DNA of 64,000 nucleotides from Nematostella vectensis. Its lineage: Eukaryota; Cnidaria; Anthozoa; Actiniaria; Edwardsiidae. Position 1 is the first letter of the stretch. Every line of letters starts with the position of its first letter. Below, in pieces: positions 1 to 13,532 of this stretch. The position numbers were made by a program, and so were the translations under genes. The stretch covers positions 14,763,621-14,827,620 of the forward strand of contig NC_064047.1 in assembly GCF_932526225.1 (NCBI RefSeq), given 5' to 3'. Under the pieces are notes generated by a model, which was not told the origin of the DNA, made no database searches, and worked only from the letters and a program-made list of their open reading frames with translations.

Positions 1-3000
1 TTTACCTGGTATCACACCTAGCCAAGGTAAAATAACCCTTTACCTGGTATCACACCTAGCCAAGGTAAAATAACCCTTTACCTGGTATCACACCTAGCCA
101 AGGTAAAATAACCCTTTACCTGGTATCACACCTACTCAAGGTAGAATAACACTTTACCTGGTATTACACCTAGCCAAGGTAAAATAACCCTTTACCTGGT
201 ATCACACCTAGCCAAGGTAGAATAACCCTTTACCTGGTATCACACCTAGCCAAGGTAGAATAACCCTTTACCTGGTATCACACCTACTCAAGGTAGAATA
301 ACCCTTTACCTGGTATCACACCTACTCAAGGTAGAATAAGCCTTTACCTGGTATCACACCTACTCAAGGTAAAATAAGCCTTTACCTGGTATCACACCTA
401 GCCAAGGTAAAATAAGCCTTTACCTGGTATCACACCTAGCCAAGGTAAAATAACCCTTTACCTGGTATCACACCTAGCCAAGGTAGAATAACACTTTACC
501 TGGTATCACACCTAGCCAAGGTAGAATAACCCTTTACCTGGTATCACACCTAGCCAAGGTAGAATAACACTTTACCTGGTATCACACCTAGCCAAGGTAG
601 AATAACACTTTACCTGGTATCACACCTAGCCAAGGTAGAATAACCCTTTACCTGGTATCACACCTACTCAAGGTAGAATAACCCTTTACCTGGTATCACA
701 CCTACTCAAGGTAGAATAACCCTTTACCTGGTATCACACCTACTCAAGGTAGAATAAGCCTTTACCTGGTATCACACCTACTCAAGGTAGAATAAGCCTT
801 TATCTGGTATCACACCTAGCCAAGGTAAAATAACCCCTTACCTGGTATCACACCTAGCCAAGGTAAAATAACCCTTTACCTGGTATCACGCCTAGCCAAG
901 GTAGAATAACCCTTTACCTGGTATCACACCTAGCCAAGGTAAAATAACCCTTTACCTGGTATCACACCTACTCAAGGTAGAATAACCCTTTACCTGGTAT
1001 CACACCTACTCAAGGTAGAATAAGCCTTTACCTGGTATCACACCTACTCAAGGTAAAATAAGCCTTTACCTGGTATCACACCTAGCCAAGGTAAAATAAG
1101 CCTTTACCTGGTATCACACCTAGCCAAGGTAAAATAAGCCTTTACCTGGTATCACACCTAGCCAAGGTAGAATAACACTTTACCTGGTATCACACCTAGC
1201 CAAGGTAGAATAACCCTTTACCTGGTATCACACCTAGCCAAGGTAGAATAACACTTTACCTGGTATCACACCTAGCCAAGGTAGAATAACCCTTTACCTG
1301 GTATCACACCTACTCAAGGTAGAATAACCCTTTACCTGGTATCACACCTACTCAAGGTAGAATAAGCCTTTACCTGGTATCACACCTACTCAAGGTAGAA
1401 TAAGCCTTTACCTGGTATCACACCTAGCCAAGGTAGAATAACCCTTTACCTGGTATCACACCTAGCCAAGGTAGAATAACCCTTTACCTGGTATCACACC
1501 TACTCAAGGTAGAATAACCCTTTACCTGGTATCACACCTACTCAAGGTAGAATAACCCTTTACCTGGTATCACACCTACTCAAGGTAGAATAAGCCTTTA
1601 CCTGGTATCACACCTACTCAAGGTAGAATAAGCCTTTATCTGGTATCACACCTAGCCAAGGTAAAATAACCCCTTACCTGGTATCACACCTAGCCAAGGT
1701 AAAATAACCCTTTACCTGGTATCACGCCTAGCCAAGGTAGAATAACCCTTTACCTGGTATCACACCTAGCCAAGGTAAAATAACCCTTTACCTGGTATCA
1801 CACCTACTCAAGGTAGAATAACCCTTTACCTGGTATCACACCTACTCAAGGTAGAATAACCCTTTACCTGGTATCACACCTACTCAAGGTAGAATAACCC
1901 TTTACCTGGTATCACACCTACTCAAGGTAAAATAAGCCTTTACCTGGTATCACACCTAGCCAAGGTAAAATAAGCCTTTACCTGGTATCACACCTAGCCA
2001 AGGTAGAATAACACTTTACCTGGTATCACACCTAGCCAAGGTAGAATAACACTTTACCTGGTATCACACCTAGCCAAGGTAGAATAACACTTTACCTGGT
2101 ATCACACCTAGCCAAGGTAGAATAACACTTTACCTGGTATCACACCTAGCCAAGGTAGAATAACCCTTTACCTGGTATCACACCTACTCAAGGTAGAATA
2201 ACCCTTTACCTGGTATCACACCTAGCCAAGGTAAAATAACCCCTTACCTGGTATCACACCTAGCCAAGGTAAAATAACCCTTTACCTGGTATCACGCCTA
2301 GCCAAGGTAGAATAACCCTTTACCTGGTATCACACCTAGCCAAGGTAAAATAACCCTTTACCTGGTATCACACCTAGCCAAGGTAAAATAACCCTTTACC
2401 TGGTATCACACCTAGCCAAGGTAAAATAACCCTTTACCTGGTATCACGCCTAGCCAAGGTAAAATAACCCTTTACCTGGTATCACGCCTAGCCAAGGTAG
2501 AATAACCCTTTACCTGGTATCACGCCTAGCCAAGGTAGAATAACCCTTTACCTGGTATCACACCTAGCCAAGGTAAAATAACCCTTTACCTGGTATCACA
2601 CCTAGCCAAGGTAGAATAAGCCTTTACCTGGTATCACACCTAGCCAAGGTAGAATAAGCCTTTACCTGGTATCACACCTAGCCAAGGTAAAATAACCCTT
2701 TACCTGGTATCACACCTAGCCAAGGTAGAATAACCCTTTACCTGGTATCACACCTAGCCAAGGTAGAATAACCCTTTACCTGGTATCACACCTAGCCAAG
2801 GTAGAATAACCCTTTACCTGGTATCACACCTACTCAAGGTAGAATAACCCTTTACCTGGTATCACACCTAGCCAAGGTAGAATAACACTTTACCTGGTAT
2901 CACACCTAGCCAAGGTAGAATAACCCTTTACCTGGTATCACACCTAGCCAAGGTAGAATAACCCTTTACCTGGTATCACACCTACTCAAGGTAGAATAAC

Positions 3001-6000
3001 CCTTTACCAGGTATCACACCTACTCAAGGTAGAATAACCCTTTACCTGGTATCACACCTACTCAAGGTAGAATAACCCTTTACCTGGTATCACACCTACT
3101 CAAGGTAGAATAAGCCTTTACCTGGTATCACACCTACTCAAGGTAGAATAAGCCTTTACCTGGTATCACACCTAGCCAAGGTAAAATAACCCCTTACCTG
3201 GTATCACACCTAGCCAAGGTAAAATAACCCTTTACCTGGTATCACGCCTAGCCAAGGTAGAATAACCCTTTACCTGGTATCACACCTAGCCAAGGTAGAA
3301 TAACCCTTTACCTGGTATCACACCTAGCCAAGGTAAAATAACCCTTTACCTGGTATCACACCTAGCCAAGGTAGAATAACCCTTTACCTGGTATCACACC
3401 TAGCCAAGGTAGAATAAGCCTTTACCTGGTATCACACCTAGCCAAGGTAGAATAAGCCTTTACCTGGTATCACACCTAGCCAAGGTAGAATAAGCCTTTA
3501 CCTGGTATCACACCTAGCCAAGGTAGAATAAGCCTTTACCTGGTATCACACCTAGCCAAGGTAGAATAACCCTTTACCTGGTATCACACCTAGCCAAGGT
3601 AGAATAACCCTTTACCTGGTATCACACCTACTCAAGGTAGAATAAGCCTTTACCTGGTATCACACCTACTCAAGGTAGAATAAGCCTTTACCTGGTATCA
3701 TACCTACTCAAGGTAGAATAAGCCTTTACCTGGTATCACACCTAGCCAAGTTAAAATAAGCCTTTACCTGGTATCACACCTAGCCAAGTTAAAATAAGCC
3801 TTTACCTGGTATCACACCTAGCCAAGGTAAAATAACCCTTTACCTGGTATCACACCTAGCCAAGGTAGAATAACCCTTTACCTGGTATCACACCTAGCCA
3901 AGGTAGAATAACCCTTTACCTGGTATCACACCTAGCCAAGGTAGAATAACCCTTTACCTGGTATCACACCTACTCAAGGTAGAATAACACTTTACCTGGT
4001 ATCACACCTACTCAAGGTAGAATAACACTTTACCTGGTATCACACCTACTCAAGGTAGAATAACCCTTTACCTGGTATCACACCTACTCAAGGTAGAATA
4101 ACCCTTTACCTGGTATCACGCCTAGCCAAGGTAAAATAACCCTTTACCAGGTATCACACCTACTCAAGGTAGAATAACCCTTTACCTGGTATCACACCTA
4201 GCCAAGGTAGAATAAGCCTTTACCTGGTATCACGCCTAGCCAAGGTAAAATAACCCTTTACCTGGTATCACGCCTAGCCAAGGTAAAATAACCCTTTACC
4301 TGGTATCACGCCTAGCCAAGGTAAAATAACCCTTTACCTGGTATCACGCCTAGCCAAGGTAGAATAACACTTTACCTGGTATCACACCTAGCCAAGGTAG
4401 AATAACCCTTTACCTGGTATCACGCCTAGCCAAGGTAGAATAACCCTTTACCTGGTATCACACCTAGCCAAGGTAAAATAACCCTTTACCTGGTATCACA
4501 CCTAGCCAAGGTAGAATAAGCCTTTACCTGGTATCACACCTAGCCAAGGTAGAATAAGCCTTTACCTGGTATCACACCTAGCCAAGGTAGAATAACCCTT
4601 TACCTGGTATCACACCTAGCCAAGGTAGAATAACCCTTTACCTGGTATCACACCTAGCCAAGGTAGAATAACCCTTTACCTGGTATCACACCTAGCCAAG
4701 GTAGAATAACCCTTTACCTGGTATCACACCTACTCAAGGTAGAATAAGCCTTTACCTGGTATCACACCTACTCAAGGTAGAATAAGCCTTTACCTGGTAT
4801 CACACCTACTCAAGGTAGAATAAGCCTTTACCTGGTATCACACCTACTCAAGGTAAAATAAGCCTTTACCTGGTATCACACCTACTCAAGGTAAAATAAG
4901 CCTTTACCTGGTATCACACCTAGCCAAGGTAAAATAACCCTTTACCTGGTATCACACCTACTCAAGGTAGAATAACCCTTTACCTGGTATCACACCTACT
5001 CAAGGTAGAATAAGCCTTTACCTGGTATCACACCTACTCAAGGTAGAATAAGCCTTTACCTGGTATCACACCTAGCCAAGGTAAAATAAGCCTTTACCTG
5101 GTATCACACCTAGCCAAGGTAAAATAAGCCTTTACCTGGTATCACACCTAGCCAAGGTAAAATAAGCCTTTACCTGGTATCACACCTAGCCAAGGTAGAA
5201 TAACCCTTTACCTGGTATCACACCTAGCCAAGGTAGAATAACACTTTACCTGGTATCACACCTAGCCAAGGTAGAATAACACTTTACCTGGTATCACACC
5301 TAGCCAAGGTAGAATAACCCTTTACCTGGTATCACACCTACTCAAGGTAGAATAACCCTTTACCTGGTATCACACCTACTCAAGGTAGAATAAGCCTTTA
5401 CCTGGTATCACACCTACTCAAGGTAGAATAAGCCTTTATCTGGTATCACACCTAGCCAAGGTAAAATAACCCCTTACCTGGTATCACACCTAGCCAAGGT
5501 AAAATAACCCTTTACCTGGTATCACGCCTAGCCAAGGTAGAATAACCCTTTACCTGGTATCACACCTACTCAAGGTAGAATAACCCTTTACCTGGTATCA
5601 CACCTACTCAAGGTAGAATAAGCCTTTACCTGGTATCACACCTACTCAAGGTAAAATAAGCCTTTACCTGGTATCACACCTAGCCAAGGTAAAATAAGCC
5701 TTTACCTGGTATCACACCTAGCCAAGGTAAAATAAGCCTTTACCTGGTATCACACCTAGCCAAGGTAGAATAACACTTTACCTGGTATCACACCTAGCCA
5801 AGGTAGAATAACCCTTTACCTGGTATCACACCTAGCCAAGGTAGAATAACACTTTACCTGGTATCACACCTAGCCAAGGTAGAATAACCCTTTACCTGGT
5901 ATCACACCTACTCAAGGTAGAATAACCCTTTACCTGGTATCACACCTACTCAAGGTAGAATAAGCCTTTACCTGGTATCACACCTACTCAAGGTAGAATA

Positions 6001-9000
6001 AGCCTTTACCTGGTATCACACCTAGCCAAGGTAGAATAACCCTTTACCTGGTATCACACCTAGCCAAGGTAGAATAACCCTTTACCTGGTATCACACCTA
6101 CTCAAGGTAGAATAACCCTTTACCTGGTATCACACCTACTCAAGGTAGAATAACCCTTTACCTGGTATCACACCTACTCAAGGTAGAATAAGCCTTTACC
6201 TGGTATCACACCTACTCAAGGTAGAATAAGCCTTTATCTGGTATCACACCTAGCCAAGGTAAAATAACCCCTTACCTGGTATCACACCTAGCCAAGGTAA
6301 AATAACCCTTTACCTGGTATCACGCCTAGCCAAGGTAGAATAACCCTTTACCTGGTATCACACCTAGCCAAGGTAAAATAACCCTTTACCTGGTATCACA
6401 CCTACTCAAGGTAGAATAACCCTTTACCTGGTATCACACCTACTCAAGGTAGAATAACCCTTTACCTGGTATCACACCTACTCAAGGTAGAATAACCCTT
6501 TACCTGGTATCACACCTACTCAAGATAAAATAAGCCTTTACCTGGTATCACACCTAGCCAAGGTAAAATAAGCCTTTACCTGGTATCACACCTAGCCAAG
6601 GTAGAATAACACTTTACCTGGTATCACACCTAGCCAAGGTAGAATAACACTTTACCTGGTATCACACCTAGCCAAGGTAGAATAACACTTTACCTGGTAT
6701 CACACCTAGCCAAGGTAGAATAACACTTTACCTGGTATCACACCTAGCCAAGGTAGAATAACCCTTTACCTGGTATCACACCTACTCAAGGTAGAATAAC
6801 CCTTTACCTGGTATCACACCTAGCCAAGGTAGAATAAGCCTTTACCTGGTATCACACCTAGCCAAGGTAGAATAAGCCTTTACCTGGTATCACACCTAGC
6901 CAAGGTAAAATAACCCTTTACCTGGTATCACACCTAGCCAAGGTAGAATAACCCTTTACCTGGTATCACACCTAGCCAAGGTAGAATAACCCTTTACCTG
7001 GTATCACACCTAGCCAAGGTAGAATAACCCTTTACCTGGTATCACACCTACTCAAGGTAGAATAACCCTTTACCTGGTATCACACCTACTCAAGGTAGAA
7101 TAAGCCTTTACCTGGTATCACACCTACTCAAGGTAAAATAAGCCTTTACCTGGTATCACACCTACTCAAGGTAAAATAAGCCTTTACCTGGTATCACACC
7201 TAGCCAAGGTAAAATAAGCCTTTACCTGGTATCACACCTAGCCAAGGTAAAATAACCCTTTACCTGGTATCACACCTACTCAAGGTAGAATAACCCTTTA
7301 CCTGGTATCACACCTACTCAAGGTAGAATAAGCCTTTACCTGGTATCACACCTACTCAAGGTAGAATAAGCCTTTACCTGGTATCACACCTACTCAAGGT
7401 AAAATAAGCCTTTACCTGGTATCACACCTAGCCAAGGTAAAATAAGCCTTTACCTGGTATCACACCTAGCCAAGGTAAAATAACCCTTTACCTGGTATCA
7501 CACCTAGCCAAGGTAGAATAACACTTTACCTGGTATCACACCTAGCCAAGGTAGAATAACCCTTTACCTGGTATCACACCTAGCCAAGGTAGAATAACCC
7601 TTTACCTGGTATCACACCTACTCAAGGTAGAATAACCCTTTACCAGGTATCACACCTACTCAAGGTAGAATAACCCTTTACCTGGTATCACACCTACTCA
7701 AGGTAGAATAACCCTTTACCTGGTATCACACCTACTCAAGGTAGAATAAGCCTTTACCTGGTATCACACCTACTCAAGGTAAAATAACCCCTTACCTGGT
7801 ATCACACCTAGCCAAGGTAAAATAACCCCTTACCTGGTATCACACCTAGCCAAGGTAAAATAACCCTTTACCTGGTATCACGCCTAGCCAAGGTAGAATA
7901 ACCCTTTACCTGGTATCACACCTAGCCAAGGTAGAATAACCCTTTACCTGGTATCACACCTAGCCAAGGTAAAATAACCCTTTACCTGGTATCACACCTA
8001 GCCAAGGTAGAATAACCCTTTACCTGGTATCACACCTAGCCAAGGTAGAATAAGCCTTTACCTGGTATCACACCTAGCCAAGGTAGAATAAGCCTTTACC
8101 TGGTATCACACCTAGCCAAGGTAGAATAAGCCTTTACCTGGTATCACACCTAGCCAAGGTAGAATAAGCCTTTACCTGGTATCACACCTAGCCAAGGTAG
8201 AATAACCCTTTACCTGGTATCACACCTAGCCAAGGTAGAATAAGCCTTTACCTGGTATCACACCTACTCAAGGTAGAATAAGCCTTTACCTGGTATCATA
8301 CCTACTCAAGGTAGAATAAGCCTTTACCTGGTATCACACCTAGCCAAGGTAAAATAAGCCTTTACCTGGTATCACACCTAGCCAAGTTAAAATAAGCCTT
8401 TACCTGGTATCACACCTAGCCAAGGTAAAATAACCCTTTACCTGGTATCACACCTAGCCAAGGTAGAATAACCCTTTACCTGGTATCACACCTAGCCAAG
8501 GTAGAATAACCCTTTACCTGGTATCACACCTAGCCAAGGTAGAATAACCCTTTACCTGGTATCACACCTAGCCAAGGTAGAATAACACTTTACCTGGTAT
8601 CACACCTACTCAAGGTAGAATAACACTTTACCTGGTATCACACCTACTCAAGGTAGAATAACCCTTTACCTGGTATCACACCTACTCAAGGTAGAATAAC
8701 CCTTTACCTGGTATCACGCCTAGCCAAGGTAAAATAACCCTTTACCAGGTATCACACCTACTCAAGGTAGAATAACCCTTTACCTGGTATCACACCTAGC
8801 CAAGGTAGAATAAGCCTTTACCTGGTATCACGCCTAGCCAAGGTAAAATAACCCTTTACCTGGTATCACGCCTAGCCAAGGTAAAATAACCCTTTACCTG
8901 GTATCACGCCTAGCCAAGGTAAAATAACCCTTTACCTGGTATCACGCCTAGCCAAGGTAGAATAACACTTTACCTGGTATCACACCTAGCCAAGGTAGAA

Positions 9001-12000
9001 TAACCCTTTACCTGGTATCACACCTAGCCAAGGTAGAATAAGCCTTTACCTGGTATCACACCTAGCCAAGGTAGAATAAGCCTTTACCTGGTATCACACC
9101 TAGCCAAGGTAGAATAAGCCTTTACCTGGTATCACACCTAGCCAAGGTAGAATAACCCTTTACCTGGTATCACACCTAGCCAAGGTAGAATAACCCTTTA
9201 CCTGGTATCACACCTACTCAAGGTAGAATAACCCTTTACCTGGTATCACACCTACTCAAGGTAGAATAAGCCTTTACCTGGTATCACACCTACTCAAGGT
9301 AGAATAAGCCTTTACCTGGTATCACACCTACTCAAGGTAAAATAAGCCTTTACCTGGTATCACACCTAGCCAAGGTAAAATAACCCTTTACCTGGTATCA
9401 CACCTACTCAAGGTAGAATAACCCTTTACCTGGTATCACACCTACTCAAGGTAGAATAAGCCTTTACCTGGTATCACACCTACTCAAGGTAGAATAAGCC
9501 TTTACCTGGTATCACACCTAGCCAAGGTAAAATAAGCCTTTACCTGGTATCACACCTAGCCAAGGTAAAATAAGCCTTTACCTGGTATCACACCTAGCCA
9601 AGGTAAAATAAGCCTTTACCTGGTATCACACCTAGCCAAGGTAGAATAACCCTTTACCTGGTATCACACCTAGCCAAGGTAGAATAACACTTTACCTGGT
9701 ATCACACCTAGCCAAGGTAGAATAACACTTTACCTGGTATCACACCTAGCCAAGGTAGAATAACCCTTTACCTGGTATCACACCTACTCAAGGTAGAATA
9801 ACCCTTTACCAGGTATCACACCTACTCAAGGTAGAATAACCCTTTACCTGGTATCACACCTACTCAAGGTAGAATAACCCTTTACCTGGTATCACACCTA
9901 CTCAAGGTAGAATAAGCCTTTACCTGGTATCACACCTACTCAAGGTAAAATAACCCCTTACCTGGTATCACACCTAGCCAAGGTAAAATAACCCCTTACC
10001 TGGTATCACACCTAGCCAAGGTAGAATAACCCTTTACCTGGTATCACACCTAGCCAAGGTAGAATAACCCTTTACCTGGTATCACACCTAGCCAAGGTAA
10101 AATAACCCTTTACCTGGTATCACACCTAGCCAAGGTAAAATAACCCTTTACCTGGTATCACACCTAGCCAAGGTAGAATAACCCTTTACCTGGTATCACA
10201 CCTAGCCAAGGTAGAATAAGCCTTTACCTGGTATCACACCTAGCCAAGGTAGAATAAGCCTTTACCTGGTATCACACCTAGCCAAGGTAGAATAAGCCTT
10301 TACCTGGTATCACACCTAGCCAAGGTAGAATAAGCCTTTACCTGGTATCACACCTAGCCAAGGTAGAATAAGCCTTTACCTGGTATCACACCTAGCCAAG
10401 GTAGAATAAGCCTTTACCTGGTATCACACCTAGCCAAGGTAGAATAAGCCTTTACCTGGTATCACACCTACTCAAGGTAGAATAAGCCTTTACCTGGTAT
10501 CACACCTAGCCAAGGTAAAATAAGCCTTTACCTGGTATCACACCTAGCCAAGGTAAAATAAGCCTTTACCTGGTATCACACCTAGCCAAGGTAAAATAAG
10601 CCTTTACCTGGTATCACACCTAGCCAAGGTAGAATAACCCTTTACCTGGTATCACACCTAGCCAAGGTAGAATAACCCTTTACCTGGTATCACACCTAGC
10701 CAAGGTAGAATAACCCTTTACCTGGTATCACACCTAGCCAAGGTAGAATAACACTTTACCTGGTATCACACCTACTCAAGGTAGAATAACACTTTACCTG
10801 GTATCACACCTACTCAAGGTAGAATAACCCTTTACCTGGTATCACACCTACTCAAGGTAGAATAAGCCTTTACCTGGTATCACACCTACTCAAGGTAAAA
10901 TAACCCCTTACCTGGTATCACACCTAGCCAAGGTAAAATAACCCCTTACCTGGTATCACACCTAGCCAAGGTAAAATAACCCCTTACCTGGTATCACGCC
11001 TAGCCAAGGTAGAATAACCCTTTACCTGGTATCACACCTAGCCAAAATAAAATAACCCTTTACCTGGTATCACACCTAGCCAAGGTAAAATAACCCTTTA
11101 CCTGGTATCACGCCTAGCCAAGGTAAAATAACCCTTTACCTGGTATCACGCCTAGCCAAGGTAAAATAACCCTTTACCTGGTATCACGCCTAGCCAAGGT
11201 AAAATAACCCTTTACCTGGTATCACGCCTAGCCAAGGTAAAATAACCCTTTACCTGGTATCACGCCTAGCCAAGGTAGAATAACACTTTACCTGGTATCA
11301 CACCTAGCCAAGGTAGAATAACCCTTTACCTGGTATCACACCTAGCCAAGGTAGAATAAGCCTTTACCTGGTATCACACCTAGCCAAGGTAAAATAAGCC
11401 TTTACCTGGTATCACACCTAGCCAAGGTAAAATAAGCCTTTACCTGGTATCACACCTAGCCAAGGTAAAATAAGCCTTTACCTGGTATCACACCTAGCCA
11501 AGGTAGAATAACCCTTTACCTGGTATCACACCTAGCCAAGGTAGAATAACCCTTTACCTGGTATCACACCTAGCCAAGGTAGAATAACCCTTTACCTGGT
11601 ATCACACCTAGCCAAGGTAGAATAACACTTTACCTGGTATCACACCTACTCAAGGTAGAATAACACTTTACCTGGTATCACACCTACTCAAGGTAGAATA
11701 ACCCTTTACCTGGTATCACACCTACTCAAGGTAGAATAAGCCTTTACCTGGTATCACACCTACTCAAGGTAAAATAACCCCTTACCTGGTATCACACCTA
11801 GCCAAGGTAAAATAACCCCTTACCTGGTATCACACCTAGCCAAGGTAGAATAACACTTTACCTGGTATCACACCTACTCAAGGTAGAATAACACTTTACC
11901 TGGTATCACACCTACTCAAGGTAGAATAACCCTTTACCTGGTATCACACCTACTCAAGGTAGAATAAGCCTTTACCTGGTATCACACCTACTCAAGGTAA

Positions 12001-12578
12001 AATAACCCCTTACCTGGTATCACACCTAGCCAAGGTAAAATAACCCCTTACCTGGTATCACACCTAGCCAAGGTAAAATAACCCCTTACCTGGTATCACG
12101 CCTAGCCAAGGTAGAATAACCCTTTACCTGGTATCACACCTAGCCAAGGTAAAATAACCCTTTACCTGGTATCACACCTAGCCAAGGTAAAATAACCCTT
12201 TACCTGGTATCACGCCTAGCCAAGGTAAAATAACCCTTTACCTGGTATCACGCCTAGCCAAGGTAAAATAACCCTTTACCTGGTATCACGCCTAGCCAAG
12301 GTAAAATAACCCTTTACCTGGTATCACGCCTAGCCAAGGTAAAATAACCCTTTACCTGGTATCACGCCTAGCCAAGGTAGAATAACACTTTACCTGGTAT
12401 CACACCTAGCCAAGGTAGAATAACCCTTTACCTGGTATCACACCTAGCCAAGGTAGAATAAGCCTTTACCTGGTATCACACCTAGCCAAGGTAGAATAAG
12501 CCTTTACCTGGTATCACACCTAGCCAAGGTAGAATAAGCCTTTACCTGGTATCACACCTAGCCAAGGTAGAATAACCC
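1..12578. repeat. 38-bp satellite array, 331 units, begins outside the window
   Basis: The unit starts TTTACCTGGTATCACACCTA and is 38 bp long. Units begin at 1, 39, 115 and so on, and the last full unit begins at 12541, exactly 330 x 38 bases after the first, so there is no net insertion or deletion across 12.5 kb. Variation is confined to a few positions: CTAGCC versus CTACTC, GGTAAAAT versus GGTAGAAT, CACACC versus CACGCC, and the trinucleotide before TTTACC (CCC, CAC, GCC). Rare private variants (TTTATCTGG, TTTACCAGG, CATACC, AAGTTA) mark higher-order copies. No open frame was found in it. The array reaches the left edge, so its true length is unknown. It is a true satellite and could be pericentromeric, subtelomeric or an expanded transposon-internal repeat. 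Confidence 0.98.
799..8748. repeat. Higher-order duplication of a block about 4.6 kb long inside the 38-bp satellite
   Basis: Private variants recur at offsets of 121 or 122 units. TTTATCTGG units start at 799 and 5435 (4636 bp) and at 1635 and 6233 (4598 bp). TTTACCAGG units start at 3003 and 7639 (4636 bp) and at 4143 and 8741 (4598 bp). The CATACC unit recurs at 3697 and 8295 and the AAGTTA unit at 3788 and 8386 (both 4598 bp). The offset moves by exactly one unit, which implies single-monomer gains and losses after the block duplication. The neighbouring AAGTTA unit at 3750 has a G in the second copy, so the copies have begun to diverge. Confidence 0.85.
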
Positions 12579-12835
12579 TTTTTATTTTTTTTAGCAGTCA
12601 CGGTAACGAATCCTGTATTCTGATTGGCTAATAGAGCGGGCCGGAGATTCCTATATATGCCCTAGCTCCGAGAATTGATATTTTGAGCGCGCTGCTTGCT
12701 CAAAATATGTTTTCGCTGGCGCTAGAAAAAAAAAAGTTATTTACCGGGTTAAGGTCGGTCCGTATCGTGAAATACCGTGACCGAGGTCTTGAAAATCTAG
12801 CCAAGGTAGAATAACCCGGTATCAGATCTTTTCGC
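12579..12835. other. Right flank of the 38-bp array with a hairpin and a single relic monomer
   Basis: The array ends in a T-rich stretch and then unique sequence. A perfect 11-bp inverted repeat (ATATTTTGAGC, 9-nt loop) lies at 12678-12708. At 12797-12824 the sequence CTAGCCAAGGTAGAATAACC then CGGTATCA matches the satellite unit with the TTTACCT segment missing. TACCGGGTTA near 12738 and TAACCCGGTA near 12812 form an inverted pair around this relic. I infer this is part of the element that seeded the satellite, but no complete element boundary is visible. Confidence 0.6.
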
Positions 12836-13115
12836 GCCCCCATCCCCCATCATTCTGTTGGCAAGACTCATCTTAAAGTCACCGCCTATCTCCGAAACCA
12901 AGCTTTGATTGCGTTTACTCTCCGAGTAGGACGAATCTTCAAGTATGTGATTCGCTACCTCTCTCACCAGACTTTGGAAAATTGAAATGAGAATCGTATT
13001 CGTCAGCATTCTCTCAGCTTATTTTCTCCTATTGTTGTATCACAGGACCTCGTTCGCCAAATGTTACACGTTAATCCACGCCTCCGACTCACAGCAAAAC
13101 AGGTACGAACCTCCA

Positions 13116-13505
13116 TCTTTACTCACCTTGTTACAAACCCCATCTTTACTCGCCTTGGTACAAACCCCATCTTTACTCGCCTTGGTACAAACCCCATCTT
13201 TACTCGCCTTGGTACAAACCCCATCTTTACTCGCCTTGGTACAAACCCCATCTTTACTCGCCTTGGTACAAACCCCATCTTTACTCGCCTTGGTACAAAC
13301 CCCATCTTTACTCGCCTTGGTACAAACCCCATCTTTACTCGCCTTGGTACAAACCCCATCTTTACTCGCCTTGGTTCAAACCCCATCTTTACTCGCCTTG
13401 GTACAAACCCCATGTATACTCGCCTTGGTACAAACCTTATCTTTACTTGCCTTGGTACAAACCCCATCTTTACTCGCCTTGGTACAAACCCCATCTTTAC
13501 TCATA
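13116..13505. repeat. 27-bp minisatellite, about 14 units
   Basis: The unit TTTACTCGCCTTGGTACAAA followed by CCCCATC repeats with few substitutions. Because 27 is a multiple of three and the unit lacks stop codons, several frames stay open on both strands (PSLLALVQT, NPIFTRLGT and, on the minus strand, MGFVPRRVK). One plus frame starts at 12987 with a hydrophobic stretch like a signal peptide, but the open frame is explained by the repeat and I do not call a gene. Confidence 0.95.
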
Positions 13506-13532
13506 TTAAGTAGAATGGGCTATGAATTATAG

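Noticed and set aside
1-12578. CRISPR array
   Set aside because: There are no distinct spacers; the whole 38-bp unit repeats head-to-tail, and the surrounding elements are eukaryotic.
12987-13532. 181-residue secreted-looking protein with PSLLALVQT repeats
   Set aside because: Openness comes from the 27-bp minisatellite, which is open in several frames; the signal-like start is short and unsupported.
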